A DNA stretch of 38,094 nt from Actinomadura harenae. GTDB taxonomy: Bacteria; Actinomycetota; Actinomycetes; Streptosporangiales; Streptosporangiaceae. The DNA is taken from the NCBI RefSeq assembly GCF_003696215.1, contig NZ_RFFG01000079.1, positions 1 to 38,094 of the forward strand, given 5' to 3'. How positions within the stretch are numbered: position 1 is the stretch's first letter; each line of letters begins with the position of its first letter. Both the position numbers and the translations under genes were made by a program. The notes under the pieces were generated by a model. The model saw only the letters and a program-made list of their open reading frames with translations, had not been told where the DNA came from and did not search any database. This document shows, piece after piece, positions 28,940-36,564 of this stretch.

Positions 28940-30211
28940 CTACGAGGTGGGGAGCGGGGCGGTCTCCGGCGTGGTCGGGGGCGGGGTGGCGGGGGTGCGC
29001 GGGGTGCGCGGGGTGAAGGTCACCGGGAGGCTGACGGCCGTGCGGATCCACGGGCTCGGCTGGTAGCCGATCTCGCCCGGGTCGCAGGCCAGCCGCAGGT
29101 CGCCGAGCAGGTGCTGGGCGGTGGCGACGGCGGTCCGCGCGATGGTGCGCGCCGGGTCGCGTCCGGGGCAGGCGTGCGGGCCGACCGACCAGGCCAGGTG
29201 CGCGCGGCTGCCGCGCGTCCACCAGTCGGACGCGTGGACGCGGGTGTCGCGGGCGCTGGCGGCGAGGCCGAGGATCAGCGCGTCGCCCTTGCGGACCGGG
29301 CGGTCGGCGAGGACGGTGTCGGCGAGCGGGTAGCGCGCCGGGAAGTTGATCATCGGTGGCTGGCGGGCGAGGACCTCGTCCAGCGCGTCGTCGATGGACA
29401 GCCGCCCGCCGTTGATCCGCCCGGCGAACCGCGGGTCGACCAGCATCAGCCGCAGCGTCTCGGCGATCCACGAGATGGACGTGTGGTTGGACGCGGAGAC
29501 GACGACCACGAGCGTCTGGAGGATCTCGCTCATCGTCCCGAGGTCGTCGTGCGCGGCGAGGAACCCGGTGAGGTCGGGCGAGCCGCCGTCCATCCGGGAC
29601 GTGACCAGCTCGTTCAGCAGCGCCTCGAACCTGGCGTTGCCCTCCTGCGCGCGCGGGCCGCTGGAGAACAGCAGGTTCATCGCATCGAGGAGCTCGCGCG
29701 CGCGCCCGGGGTCGAGGCCGATGAGCTCCCCGATCGCCAGCACCGGGATGGACGCGGCGTAGTCGGCGATGAGGTCGCCGCGTCCGGCGGGGGCGATCCG
29801 GTCGATGAGCTCGGTGGACAGCCGTTCGACCGAGCGGCGCAGCGCGCGGTGGTCCAGCGCGGCCATGGCCTGCTCGATCGGACGGCGCAGCCGCCGGTGC
29901 TCGTCGCCGTCCGCGCCGATCACGTTGTCGCGGTGGAACATCATCGGGCCGAGCGGCGAGTCCGGGCCGACGGTGCCGTCCTGGACCAGGCTCCAGGAGT
30001 TGGCGTTCCGGCTGAACAGGTGGTCCTGCGTGGTGATCTGGCGGATCTCGGCGTAGCCCATGACCAGCCAGGCGCGGACGCCGGGCATCAGCTCGACCGG
30101 CGCGACCGGGCCGTGCTCGCGCCACAGCCGCTCCAGCGCGGCGTCCGGGTCGGCGGTGGTCGCGGCCAGGGGCATCACCTGGGGGAACGCGTGCAGGTCG
30201 GTGGCGGTCAC
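28940..30211 (-). CDS. Cytochrome P450, CYP157-like, lacking ExxR
   Basis: A P450-fold protein of 423 residues with a heme-binding loop HLAWSVGPHACPG (ligand Cys348), where Trp replaces the usual Phe. The I-helix reads VVVSASNHTSIS instead of AGxxT. The K-helix reads LDEVLARQPPMINF: Glu279 is kept, but the Arg three residues later is Ala282, so the ExxR pair is broken. The ETLR at 251-254 is in the I-helix region and is not the K-helix motif. Loss of ExxR is a known trait of the CYP157 family, which is encoded beside CYP154 in conservons. The start overlaps the cvnD stop by 4 nt. It may be an atypical catalyst or a signalling partner of the conservon. Confidence 0.88.
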   Translation of the reverse strand: MTATDLHAFPQVMPLAATTADPDAALERLWREHGPVAPVELMPGVRAWLVMGYAEIRQITTQDHLFSRNANSWSLVQDGTVGPDSPLGPMMFHRDNVIGADGDEHRRLRRPIEQAMAALDHRALRRSVERLSTELIDRIAPAGRGDLIADYAASIPVLAIGELIGLDPGRARELLDAMNLLFSSGPRAQEGNARFEALLNELVTSRMDGGSPDLTGFLAAHDDLGTMSEILQTLVVVVSASNHTSISWIAETLRLMLVDPRFAGRINGGRLSIDDALDEVLARQPPMINFPARYPLADTVLADRPVRKGDALILGLAASARDTRVHASDWWTRGSRAHLAWSVGPHACPGRDPARTIARTAVATAQHLLGDLRLACDPGEIGYQPSPWIRTAVSLPVTFTPRTPRTPATPPPTTPETAPLPTS

Positions 30212-30840
30212 CGGGTCTCACTCCTGTCGATGACGTGCTCGACCAGCTGGACCAGGGACGCCACGGCGGACTCGCGGTCCCGGGCGTCGCAGGCCAGCAC
30301 GGGCGTCCGCGGAAGCAGGTCGAGCGCCTCGCGCAGCGCGGCGGGGTCGTGGTCGGGGCTGTCGGGAAAGCGGTTCACGGCGACGGCGAACGCGTCCAGG
30401 CCGGCGTCCTCCAGCTGGTCGAGGACCTCGAAGCTGTCGGCGAGGCGCCGCACGTCCACCAGGACGAGGATTCCGGCCGCGCCCTCGGCGAGCCCGGCCC
30501 ACATGTCCCAGAACCGGCGCTGTCCGGGCGTCCCGAACAGGTAGAGGACGAGCCGGTCGGACAGCGACACGCGGCCGAAGTCGAGCGCGACGGTCGTGGT
30601 GGTCTTGCCGGGCAGTCCGCGCAGGTCGTCCACGCCGACCGAGGCGGCGGTGATCGCCTCCTCGGTGCGCAGCGGCTCGATCTCGCTGACCGACCCGACG
30701 AAGGTCGTCTTGCCCACCCCGAAGGACCCGACGACCAGGATCTTCGCGGTGCGCTCGACCGTGCCCGGGACGAACAGGACCTCGGGCTCGTCGGGCGGGG
30801 TGTCACCGGGTGCTGCGGGCTCAGAGCCGACGGAGGCCAT
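30208..30840 (-). CDS. cvnD: Conservon GTP-binding protein CvnD
   Basis: A Ras-like small GTPase of 210 residues. AKILVVGSFGVGKTTFVGS (P-loop at 38-45), KTTTTVALDFGRV (switch region), LYLFGTPGQRRFWDMW (G3 with DxxG as FGTPGQ) and VAVNRF (G4-like NxxF replacing NKxD) match CvnD proteins. In conservons it forms a complex with CvnA-C, resembling a eukaryotic G-protein-coupled module. The N-terminal 30 residues are Pro/Glu-rich. The start overlaps the cvnC end by 20 nt, and its own stop overlaps the next P450. Nucleotide-dependent signalling from CvnA is the inferred role. Confidence 0.93.
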   Translation of the reverse strand: MASVGSEPAAPGDTPPDEPEVLFVPGTVERTAKILVVGSFGVGKTTFVGSVSEIEPLRTEEAITAASVGVDDLRGLPGKTTTTVALDFGRVSLSDRLVLYLFGTPGQRRFWDMWAGLAEGAAGILVLVDVRRLADSFEVLDQLEDAGLDAFAVAVNRFPDSPDHDPAALREALDLLPRTPVLACDARDRESAVASLVQLVEHVIDRSETR

Positions 30841-31177
30841 CCAGGACTTCCTGCAGTAGGGACGGGGGCGGCGCGGCCGTGCCGCTGCCGGCGCGCGCGG
30901 TCAGGTGGTGCGAGGCGATGAGGTCGTCGGCGAGGACGAGCACGACGCTCACCGGGAGCCGCAGGTGCGCGGCCGCCTCGGCGACCGACAGGACGCCGCG
31001 GCGGCACAGGGTCAGCAGGTCGCGGGCCTGCGGCGGCGCGTCCACGCGGAGCGGCGCGTCGGCCGGCGCGGCGGCGAGCAGCGTGTCGACCGTCAGCCCG
31101 CGGCGGGTCGCGGTCCGGCCGCGGGTGAGGACGAACGGGCGCAGCGGCGTGTCGCGGGCCTCGTCCGGTCCGGTCAT
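30821..31177 (-). CDS. cvnC: Conservon DUF742 protein CvnC
   Basis: A small DUF742 protein of 118 residues. RPFVLTRGRT near the N-terminus is the family hallmark. A winged-helix-like segment (QARDLLTLCRRGVLSVAEAAAHLRLPVSVVLVLADDLIASHHL) and SLLQEVLDGLRRL at the end complete it. CvnC is part of the CvnA-D membrane-associated complex; its biochemical role is not known. The ATG at 31177 lies just after the cvnB stop (TGAGATG). A longer frame from 31204 would intrude into cvnB. Confidence 0.92.
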   Translation of the reverse strand: MTGPDEARDTPLRPFVLTRGRTATRRGLTVDTLLAAAPADAPLRVDAPPQARDLLTLCRRGVLSVAEAAAHLRLPVSVVLVLADDLIASHHLTARAGSGTAAPPPSLLQEVLDGLRRL

Positions 31178-31178
31178 C

Positions 31179-31667
31179 TCACGCACCCGGTCCGGCCGCC
31201 GCACCGCCGGTTCCAGCCGTGCCGGTTCCAGCCGTGCCGGTTCCGGACGCGCCGGGGGCCGGGGCGAAGCCGCCCGCGGGGATGTCGCGGAGCGGCGTCC
31301 GCAGCGCGGTCTCGCCGTACCGCAGGACGAGCCGCTGCATCTCCTGGCCGATCAGCGCCGGGTCGATCACGCCCTGGGTGAGGACGCCGAGGCAGGTGCC
31401 CTCGGCGGCGCCGCGCAGGAACAGCACGCCGCCCTCGTACTGGGCCATCACCTGGTACAGGGCACGACCGCCGGTGCCGTAGGTCCCGGCGACCGACCGG
31501 GACACCGACAGCAGGCTGGTGCAGGTCGCCGCCAGGCGCTCGCTCTCGTCCCGGGCGAGGGACGCCGAGCGCGCGATGACCAGGCCGTCCCGGGAGCACA
31601 GCACGACATGGCGGACGCCGGAGACCCGGGCCAGTGAGTCGATCATCCAGTCCTGGTCAGCGGTCAA
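31179..31667 (-). CDS. cvnB: Conservon roadblock/LC7 protein CvnB
   Basis: A roadblock/LC7-domain protein beginning TADQDWMIDSLARVSGVRHVVLCSRDGL, followed by SLARDESERLAATCTSLLSVSRSVA and ending its core with GETALRTPLRDIP. Roadblock proteins regulate small GTPases, here CvnD. The start is TTG at 31667, overlapping the cvnA stop as TTGA. The C-terminal 30 residues form a Gly/Thr/Ala repeat tail not usual for the family, encoded by a 15-bp tandem repeat. Length is 162 residues against about 130-140 for typical CvnB. Confidence 0.92.
   Translation of the reverse strand: MTADQDWMIDSLARVSGVRHVVLCSRDGLVIARSASLARDESERLAATCTSLLSVSRSVAGTYGTGGRALYQVMAQYEGGVLFLRGAAEGTCLGVLTQGVIDPALIGQEMQRLVLRYGETALRTPLRDIPAGGFAPAPGASGTGTAGTGTAGTGGAAAGPGA
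31206..31245. repeat. 15-bp tandem repeat in the cvnB 3' end
   Basis: GCCGGTTCCAGCCGT is repeated nearly three times (about 31206-31245, plus strand). It encodes GTAGT units at the C-terminus of CvnB. It looks like slippage within a dispensable tail. Confidence 0.7.
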
Positions 31668-33481
31668 GGTCGGTCTCCCGGGGGCGGTTCGGAGGTGTCG
31701 GCCGACGTGTCGGCCTCGGACGGGTGCGGTGTCGAGTCGGATGACGCGGACGGGGCGGGATCGGTCTCGGGGGTGACATCGGGTTCGGTGAAGAGCGAGG
31801 CGATGAACGCGCCCGCCTCGTCCGGGCTGGACGGCGGGGTCGCGAGCTCCGGCAGCGGCTCGGAGGACGGGCGCGGCGACTCGCCCCGGCGGCGCGACGT
31901 CCGCTTGGGCAGTCCGCGCGTCTCGCGGGTCTCGCCGGGCTCCTCGTCGTTCCGCGCGGCGGCCGCCTCGACGACCGTGGCGGACTGCTCCGCCCGAGCG
32001 GGCACGGGCGCGGGAGGCTCGGTGGCGGCGGCGGGCCGCGGCGGGTCCAGGACGGGCGACCGGACGGTCGTCGTGAGGTCGTCCGGGACGCGGACGACGA
32101 TCCGGAGCCCGCCGTACGGGGACGGTTCCAGCGCCAGGTGCAGACCGTGGCGGCTCGCGTGGCGTCCGACGACGACGAGGCCGAGCCGCGGGACCTCGCC
32201 CAGTTCGGCGAGGTCGACCGGCTGCTCGCCGGTGACCATGCGCTGCGCCTCGGACAGGCGCGGCTCCTCCAGGCCGGTGCCCTGGTCGTCGATCCGGACG
32301 ACCGCGCCCGACGCCCCCGCCGACAGCCCGACGATGACGTCGGTGGCGCTCGGGGAGAGCGTGGTGGCGTTGTCGAGCAGCTCGGCCAGCAGGTGGATGA
32401 CCGGTTCCAGGACGGCGGCGCGGACGGCCACCTGCGGGTCGCCCTCGATCCGGACGCGCCGGAAGTCCTCGATGCGGGCCGTCGCGGCCTGGACGGTCTC
32501 GGCGAGCCGCATCGGCTCGGGCCAGTGCTGGCCCTCCCACGTCCCGCAGGCGACGACGAGGCTCTGGGCGAGCCGGGCGGCCTGCGCGGCGAGGTGGTCG
32601 ACGACCTGCCCGGCGGCGTAGACCTCGGGGTCGTCGCGGCGGGACTCGGCGAGCCGTTCGGCGGCGGCCTGGACGCGGTGCATCAGCGTCTGCTGGCGGC
32701 GTCCGAGCGCGACGAGGACCATGCGCTGGGAGTCGAGGCGTCCGTCGGCGTCCTCGGCGGCGTCCGCGAGCGCGGCGCGGGACTCCTCGCGGGCCTCGTC
32801 CAGGGCCTTCCGGGCCGCTTCGGCGGCTTCGTCGAGAGCGGCCCGCGCGGCCTTGGCGGCCTCCTCGGCGGCGGCCTCCGCGGCCTGGGCCGCCTCGGCG
32901 GCGTCCTCCCGGGCGTAGCGCGCCTCGCGTTCGGCGACGCGGCGGGAGAGTTCGTTGTCGCGCGTGGTGGTCCGCGCGTCCTCGAGGGCGCGGTCGCGCA
33001 GCTCGGTGAGCTCGGTGCCGAACGCCTCGTCCTGCTCGGGGGGCGCCGACGGCGCGTCACGGTCGGCGAGCGCGGCGGGCAGGGCGTCGCTGAGGAGCTG
33101 CTCGACGCCCTTGCGCAGCAGGGCGTTGGCGTCGGTGAGGGTCTCCGAGTACTGCCGCCACTGCTCGTGCAGGCGCGCCCGGTCGGTGGTGAGCGCGTCG
33201 CGTTCGGAGAGGAGCGCGGCCCGCTCGGCGGTCAGCTCGGCCGTCCGGGCCGCGAGCGTTGCCTGCCGGGATCCGGCCCGCAGCGAGGCCAGGACGGCGA
33301 GGACGGCGGTGCCGGCGGCGACGGTGAGGGAGGCGCCCCACACGGGCCAGCGGGCGGCGCCGGTGAGCAGCCAGGGACCGGCCGCGGTGAGGACGAGGGT
33401 GACGCCGGCCGAGGTCCAGAGCGCGTACGAGAGCGGCCTGGCGGAGAGGGACGGGTCCGGCGCGGGCGCGGAAGGACTCAT
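31664..33481 (-). CDS. cvnA: Conservon sensor histidine-kinase-like protein CvnA
   Basis: A 605-residue membrane protein. Two membrane segments lie at about 18-40 and 46-67, followed by a long Ala/Glu/Arg coiled coil and a HATPase_c domain. HLLAELLDNATTLSPSATDV is the N-box and VRIDDQGTGLEEPR the G1-type box; LGLVVVGRHASRHGL follows. The nitrate/sulfonate-type phosphoacceptor region is not clearly canonical, as in other CvnA proteins. The Pro/Ser/Asp-rich C-terminal 130 residues look disordered. ATG at 33481 has AAAGGGAAC upstream and begins the operon cvnA-B-C-D-CYP157-CYP154, all with 1-20 nt overlaps or short gaps. It is divergent from an XRE regulator. Confidence 0.93.
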   Translation of the reverse strand: MSPSAPAPDPSLSARPLSYALWTSAGVTLVLTAAGPWLLTGAARWPVWGASLTVAAGTAVLAVLASLRAGSRQATLAARTAELTAERAALLSERDALTTDRARLHEQWRQYSETLTDANALLRKGVEQLLSDALPAALADRDAPSAPPEQDEAFGTELTELRDRALEDARTTTRDNELSRRVAEREARYAREDAAEAAQAAEAAAEEAAKAARAALDEAAEAARKALDEAREESRAALADAAEDADGRLDSQRMVLVALGRRQQTLMHRVQAAAERLAESRRDDPEVYAAGQVVDHLAAQAARLAQSLVVACGTWEGQHWPEPMRLAETVQAATARIEDFRRVRIEGDPQVAVRAAVLEPVIHLLAELLDNATTLSPSATDVIVGLSAGASGAVVRIDDQGTGLEEPRLSEAQRMVTGEQPVDLAELGEVPRLGLVVVGRHASRHGLHLALEPSPYGGLRIVVRVPDDLTTTVRSPVLDPPRPAAATEPPAPVPARAEQSATVVEAAAARNDEEPGETRETRGLPKRTSRRRGESPRPSSEPLPELATPPSSPDEAGAFIASLFTEPDVTPETDPAPSASSDSTPHPSEADTSADTSEPPPGDRP

Positions 33482-33637
33482 GTTCCCTTTCGGGGTAGTG
33501 CGATCGGGGGTGTCGCCGGCCGGCCCGGTGGCGGGGGGAGGGCGGCTCCTCGGCGTCTTATGCTGGCGGCGCGCGCGGGGGACGGGCGAGAGCATCCGCT
33601 GCCCGGCTCCGGCGCACCCGGTGATCTTTTGCCTACA

Positions 33638-33649
33638 AAGTGGGCACTT
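33638..33649. promoter_or_regulatory. Short dyad in the cvnA-XRE divergent region
   Basis: AAGTG-GG-CACTT is a small inverted repeat in the AT-richer part of the 210-bp gap between the divergent cvnA and XRE genes. It is suitably placed for autoregulation by the XRE protein. The arms are short, so this is tentative. Confidence 0.3.
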
Positions 33650-33691
33650 ACCGGGCATTCCACCGTATGTGTGCGTGAGAATGCGGTTCCT

Positions 33692-34954
33692 ATGAGCGAC
33701 CAGCGGCGCGAACTCGTCCGGGCACGGGAGCTCCAGGGGCTGACGCAGGCGGACGCGGCCGTCCGGGTGCACGTCGCCACCTCGACCTGGGCCCGGTGGG
33801 AGCGGGGCGAGCGCGCGCCCCGCACGCAGCACATCGCGGAGATCGCGCGGGTCCTGGACGTCCCGGCGCCGCGGGTGCGGGCCTGGTTCGCAGGCCCCGG
33901 CGAGCCCGCCGGGGACGACACCGGCGGCGCGTCCGACGACGACCGGACGCTGCCCGACCTGGGCGACCCGACCATGATCTTCGCCGACGCCCGCGCCCTC
34001 GGCGCGTCCAACGCCGACCCGGACGTGCTGCGCATCGCGCGCCTGTCCCTCGCCCGCATCGTGGACCGCTACGAGGAGTTCGGCCCCTGGACGCTCGCCC
34101 CCGAGGCCCGCGAGCTCCGCCGGTCGCTGCACGCCCTGCTGCGCGGCCAGCAGCCGCCGAAGCAGCGCCGCGAGCTGTTCTCCGCCGCCGCGCGCGCGGG
34201 CGGGCTGCTCGGCTACATGGCCGTCCACCTGGGACGTCCGGTCGTCGCGGAGGCCTACCTCGCCGAGGCCGAGCTGCTCGCCGGGTACGCCGAGGACGTC
34301 GAGACGCGCATGTGGGCCGCGGGCACGCGCTCCCTCGCCCTCTACGACCAGGGACGTTTCGGCGAGGCGGACGCCACCGCCGAGGCCGCCGTCAGGCTGG
34401 ACCCGACCGGCCCGCAGGCGATCCGCCTTCTCGCGACGGGACAGGCCCGTTCGCTCGCCCGCCTGAGCGGCGCCACCGCGCACGCGCGCGCGGAACGCCT
34501 CCTGGACGAGGCGATCGAGCTGTCCGAACGCCGCCGCGACCAGCTCCCCACCGGATTCCCGCCGTGCGTCTCGTTCCGTCCGTACAGCACCGCCCGGACG
34601 CTCGCCAGCGCGGTCACCGTGCACGTCGCGAGGGGCGACACGGACCGGGCGCTCGAGTACGCCTCGGCCATCGAGCCGATGGTGCGCAGTTCCGGATCAC
34701 GCTGGACGGAGGCGCTCGTGGGCCTCGACGTCGCGGCGGCGCTGCTGGAGGGGGACGTCCGGCAGGCGATGGGCCTCGGCTGCCGGGCCCTCGAACTGAC
34801 CCGTCCGGTGCCGATCCGCCCGGTGTGGCGCCGCGCCCGCGACCTGGAGGCGGCCGCCGCGCCCTGGGCGGAGGAGGCGCACGCCGCGCGCTTCAGCGCC
34901 CTGCTCCGCGAGTGGGGCCGCACGCCCCTGGCCCGTCCCGTCGTGGCGGGCTGA
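33692..34954 (+). CDS. XRE-family regulator with helical-repeat domain
   Basis: A 420-residue protein. The N-terminal helix-turn-helix (ELVRARELQGLTQADAAVRVHVATSTWARWERGERAPRTQHIAEIARVLDV) is XRE-type. The rest is alpha-helical, with TPR-like segments such as EAYLAEAELLAGYAEDVETRMWAAGTRSLALYDQGRFGEADATAEAAV. This matches the large actinobacterial class of HTH-TPR regulators, which often respond to peptides or cell state. ATG at 33692 begins the HTH exactly. It is divergent from cvnA and may control the conservon. The C-terminal half (residues ~250-420) has weaker repeat character. Confidence 0.87.
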   Translation: MSDQRRELVRARELQGLTQADAAVRVHVATSTWARWERGERAPRTQHIAEIARVLDVPAPRVRAWFAGPGEPAGDDTGGASDDDRTLPDLGDPTMIFADARALGASNADPDVLRIARLSLARIVDRYEEFGPWTLAPEARELRRSLHALLRGQQPPKQRRELFSAAARAGGLLGYMAVHLGRPVVAEAYLAEAELLAGYAEDVETRMWAAGTRSLALYDQGRFGEADATAEAAVRLDPTGPQAIRLLATGQARSLARLSGATAHARAERLLDEAIELSERRRDQLPTGFPPCVSFRPYSTARTLASAVTVHVARGDTDRALEYASAIEPMVRSSGSRWTEALVGLDVAAALLEGDVRQAMGLGCRALELTRPVPIRPVWRRARDLEAAAAPWAEEAHAARFSALLREWGRTPLARPVVAG

Positions 34955-34975
34955 CGGCTCGTCGGAGGGGCCGTG

Positions 34976-35011
34976 CCGGGGCGGCGGCGGACGAGCGGGC
35001 CGCCGCCCCGG
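34976..35011. terminator. Bidirectional terminator between convergent genes
   Basis: CCGGGGCGGCGGC (34976-34988) pairs perfectly with GCCGCCGCCCCGG (34999-35011), with a 10-nt loop. It sits between the stop of the XRE gene and the stop of the convergent lipocalin-like gene, so it can serve both. Confidence 0.8.
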
Positions 35012-35018
35012 ACGCGGG

Positions 35019-36092
35019 TCAGAAGAGGGTGTCGGGAGTGGTGATCTCGACGTAGCTCTGGCCGGAGACCTTGCAGTCGTTGATCGTGCCGGTCACCGTC
35101 GAGGCGCCCTCCCAGTAGGCGCCGCCGGGGGCGTCCGGCCAGGCGACCTCCTGGTCCTTGCGCTGCGGCGTGACCGTGAACTGCCCGCCGGGAACCTTGA
35201 CCTTCCAGCCGCTGGTGTAGGTCAGCTTGGTGGCGGGGCTCGTCCAGCTGCCGACCGGGGTCATCGACACCTTGGACGGGTCGAGGTCGACGGTCGAGCC
35301 GTCCGGCTTGACCATGGTCCCGGCCCGGCGGACGAGGCCGGTCTTGTCGCTGATCAGGTACACCATGTACTGGCTGCCGTTGGTCAGCTGGATGCTGAAC
35401 CAGTCCCAGCGGCCGTAGGCGGACTTGAAGTCGCCGTACTGGTGGTCGAACCAGGACTGGCCCGTGACCTTGATGGCCTCGCCGTGGTCGTACACCGTGC
35501 CCGAGGTCTTCAGGTTGGTGTACGAGTAGTAGTACGACTGGCCCCACTGGGCGTAGTCGAGGAGTCCGCGCACGCCGGTGTAGTTGCCGTGCAGAGCGGG
35601 CGGGGTGCTCTGGCTGAGGTTCAGGTTCAGCTTGTACGAGCCGTCCTGGAAGCCTCCGCCGAGCTTGTAGCTGCCGCTCTTACCGGACATGTTCCAGTCG
35701 TCGACGGCGATGTCGTAACCGCCGTCGGACGGGATCGTGTCCGGCATGCCCGCGGCCTTCGCCTCCCACTTGAACCTGTCGTTCGTGAGGTCGGTGACCG
35801 AGAGGTTCCCCGCGTACCCGGACAGGCTCGGGTACTGGATCTGGTTGCGGAAGAACACCTGCTCGAAACCGTAGTCGTGGCGCTTGCCCTTGCTGTCCAC
35901 GCCGCTCAGGTGGCCGGTGTAGTAGTACCACTCCCGCGACGCGTTGTGCGGCGACTCGTCCTTGGGGATCGAGACGCCCACCGTGTCGGCGGAGGCTGAT
36001 GCGGGGGAGGCCAGGAGGAGGGAGAACGCGGCCACGGACGCCGCTCCCAGCGCGGTCAGCCGCCGCGCCCGGCCTTTGTGATCTTGGATCAT
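35019..36092 (-). CDS. Secreted CrtC/AttH-type lipocalin-like protein
   Basis: A signal peptide (basic start, then LTALGAASVAAFSLLLASPASASA) leads to a mature domain of about 320 residues. WYYYTGHLSGVDSKGKRHDYGFEQVFFRN and VTGQSWFDHQYGDF match the paired motifs of the AttH/hydroxyneurosporene-synthase (CrtC) lipocalin superfamily. Its HxxG...WxDH-type residues lie in the beta-barrel pocket. The rich Tyr/Ser/Gly/Asn composition suits an extracellular protein. The usual CrtC substrate (carotenoids) is unlikely without pigment genes here, so the ligand is unknown. ATG at 36092 lacks a Shine-Dalgarno but lies 7 nt after TAGGGT. A GTG at 36101 would overlap that element. Confidence 0.83.
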   Translation of the reverse strand: MIQDHKGRARRLTALGAASVAAFSLLLASPASASADTVGVSIPKDESPHNASREWYYYTGHLSGVDSKGKRHDYGFEQVFFRNQIQYPSLSGYAGNLSVTDLTNDRFKWEAKAAGMPDTIPSDGGYDIAVDDWNMSGKSGSYKLGGGFQDGSYKLNLNLSQSTPPALHGNYTGVRGLLDYAQWGQSYYYSYTNLKTSGTVYDHGEAIKVTGQSWFDHQYGDFKSAYGRWDWFSIQLTNGSQYMVYLISDKTGLVRRAGTMVKPDGSTVDLDPSKVSMTPVGSWTSPATKLTYTSGWKVKVPGGQFTVTPQRKDQEVAWPDAPGGAYWEGASTVTGTINDCKVSGQSYVEITTPDTLF

Positions 36093-36099
36093 GGGCGGC

Positions 36100-36105
36100 A
36101 CCCTA
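36100..36105 (-). promoter_or_regulatory. -10 element, probable leaderless promoter of the lipocalin-like gene
   Basis: TAGGGT on the minus strand ends 7 nt before the ATG, the same arrangement as at the mtnP gene. Confidence 0.5.
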
Positions 36106-36151
36106 GACCCGCGAAAAGCCGCCGAGGAAGGCCCAGATCGTCCGAGGGGCC

Positions 36152-36236
36152 GGGTCGGGACGGTTCGTCGTGCTCCGTCCCGACCCCGTCGGAGGGGTGT
36201 GGGGGGCCACGGCGGTCAGTGCTCCGCCGTGACCCC
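36152..36236 (-). terminator. Two tandem hairpins
   Basis: GGGTCGGGACGG (36152-36163) pairs perfectly with CCGTCCCGACCC (36175-36186). A second hairpin pairs GGGG and CACGGCGG (36203-36215) with CCGCCGTG and CCCC (36224-36236), with one mismatch. They lie between the AAA+ gene and the lipocalin-like gene and probably end transcription from the former. They are unusually far (about 330 bp) from its stop. Confidence 0.5.
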
Positions 36237-36406
36237 GTCCCCTGCACACCGCACGTGGACCCGGCGCGTCAGGCCCGGAACGGACGCGCCTTCCCGTGCG
36301 CTTCCGTTCCGCCCCCTTGGGCCCGGCGCGATCGCCGTCCACTTCGGTGCGCATGAAGTTAGCGGGGTCGGGAGCGCGGGTTCACTCGCTTGGGGCACGC
36401 GTCGGC

Positions 36407-36441
36407 GAGCGGTCGGTCACCTGCGGTGAGCGGTCGGTCAC
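36407..36441. repeat. 14-nt direct repeat with 21-bp period
   Basis: GAGCGGTCGGTCAC occurs at 36407-36420 and again at 36428-36441. The 21-bp spacing is two helical turns, typical of regulator sites bound on one DNA face. The internal GGTCGGTCAC itself contains the GGTC element twice. Confidence 0.5.
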
Positions 36442-36564
36442 ACAGGGCGGACGGTGCGGGGACTTCTCGCCCGTGCGCGGACTTGTCACCCAGGCGGACG
36501 TCTCGACCGGTGCCGTCCGACGGTGCCGTCCACCCGGAGACGCCGCCCACCCTGAGACGCGCGG

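Larger units (their letters stand above)
36093..36564. other. Intergenic region with hairpins and direct repeats
   Basis: About 470 bp without a gene. It holds the -10 of the lipocalin-like gene (36100-36105), two adjacent hairpins (36152-36236) and a 14-nt direct repeat pair (36407-36441). I see nothing else I can support. Confidence 0.5.

Noticed and set aside
29449..29460. ETLR in the CYP157-like protein as its ExxR motif
   Set aside because: It lies directly after the I-helix core, about 28 residues before the K-helix position, so it is not the structural ExxR.
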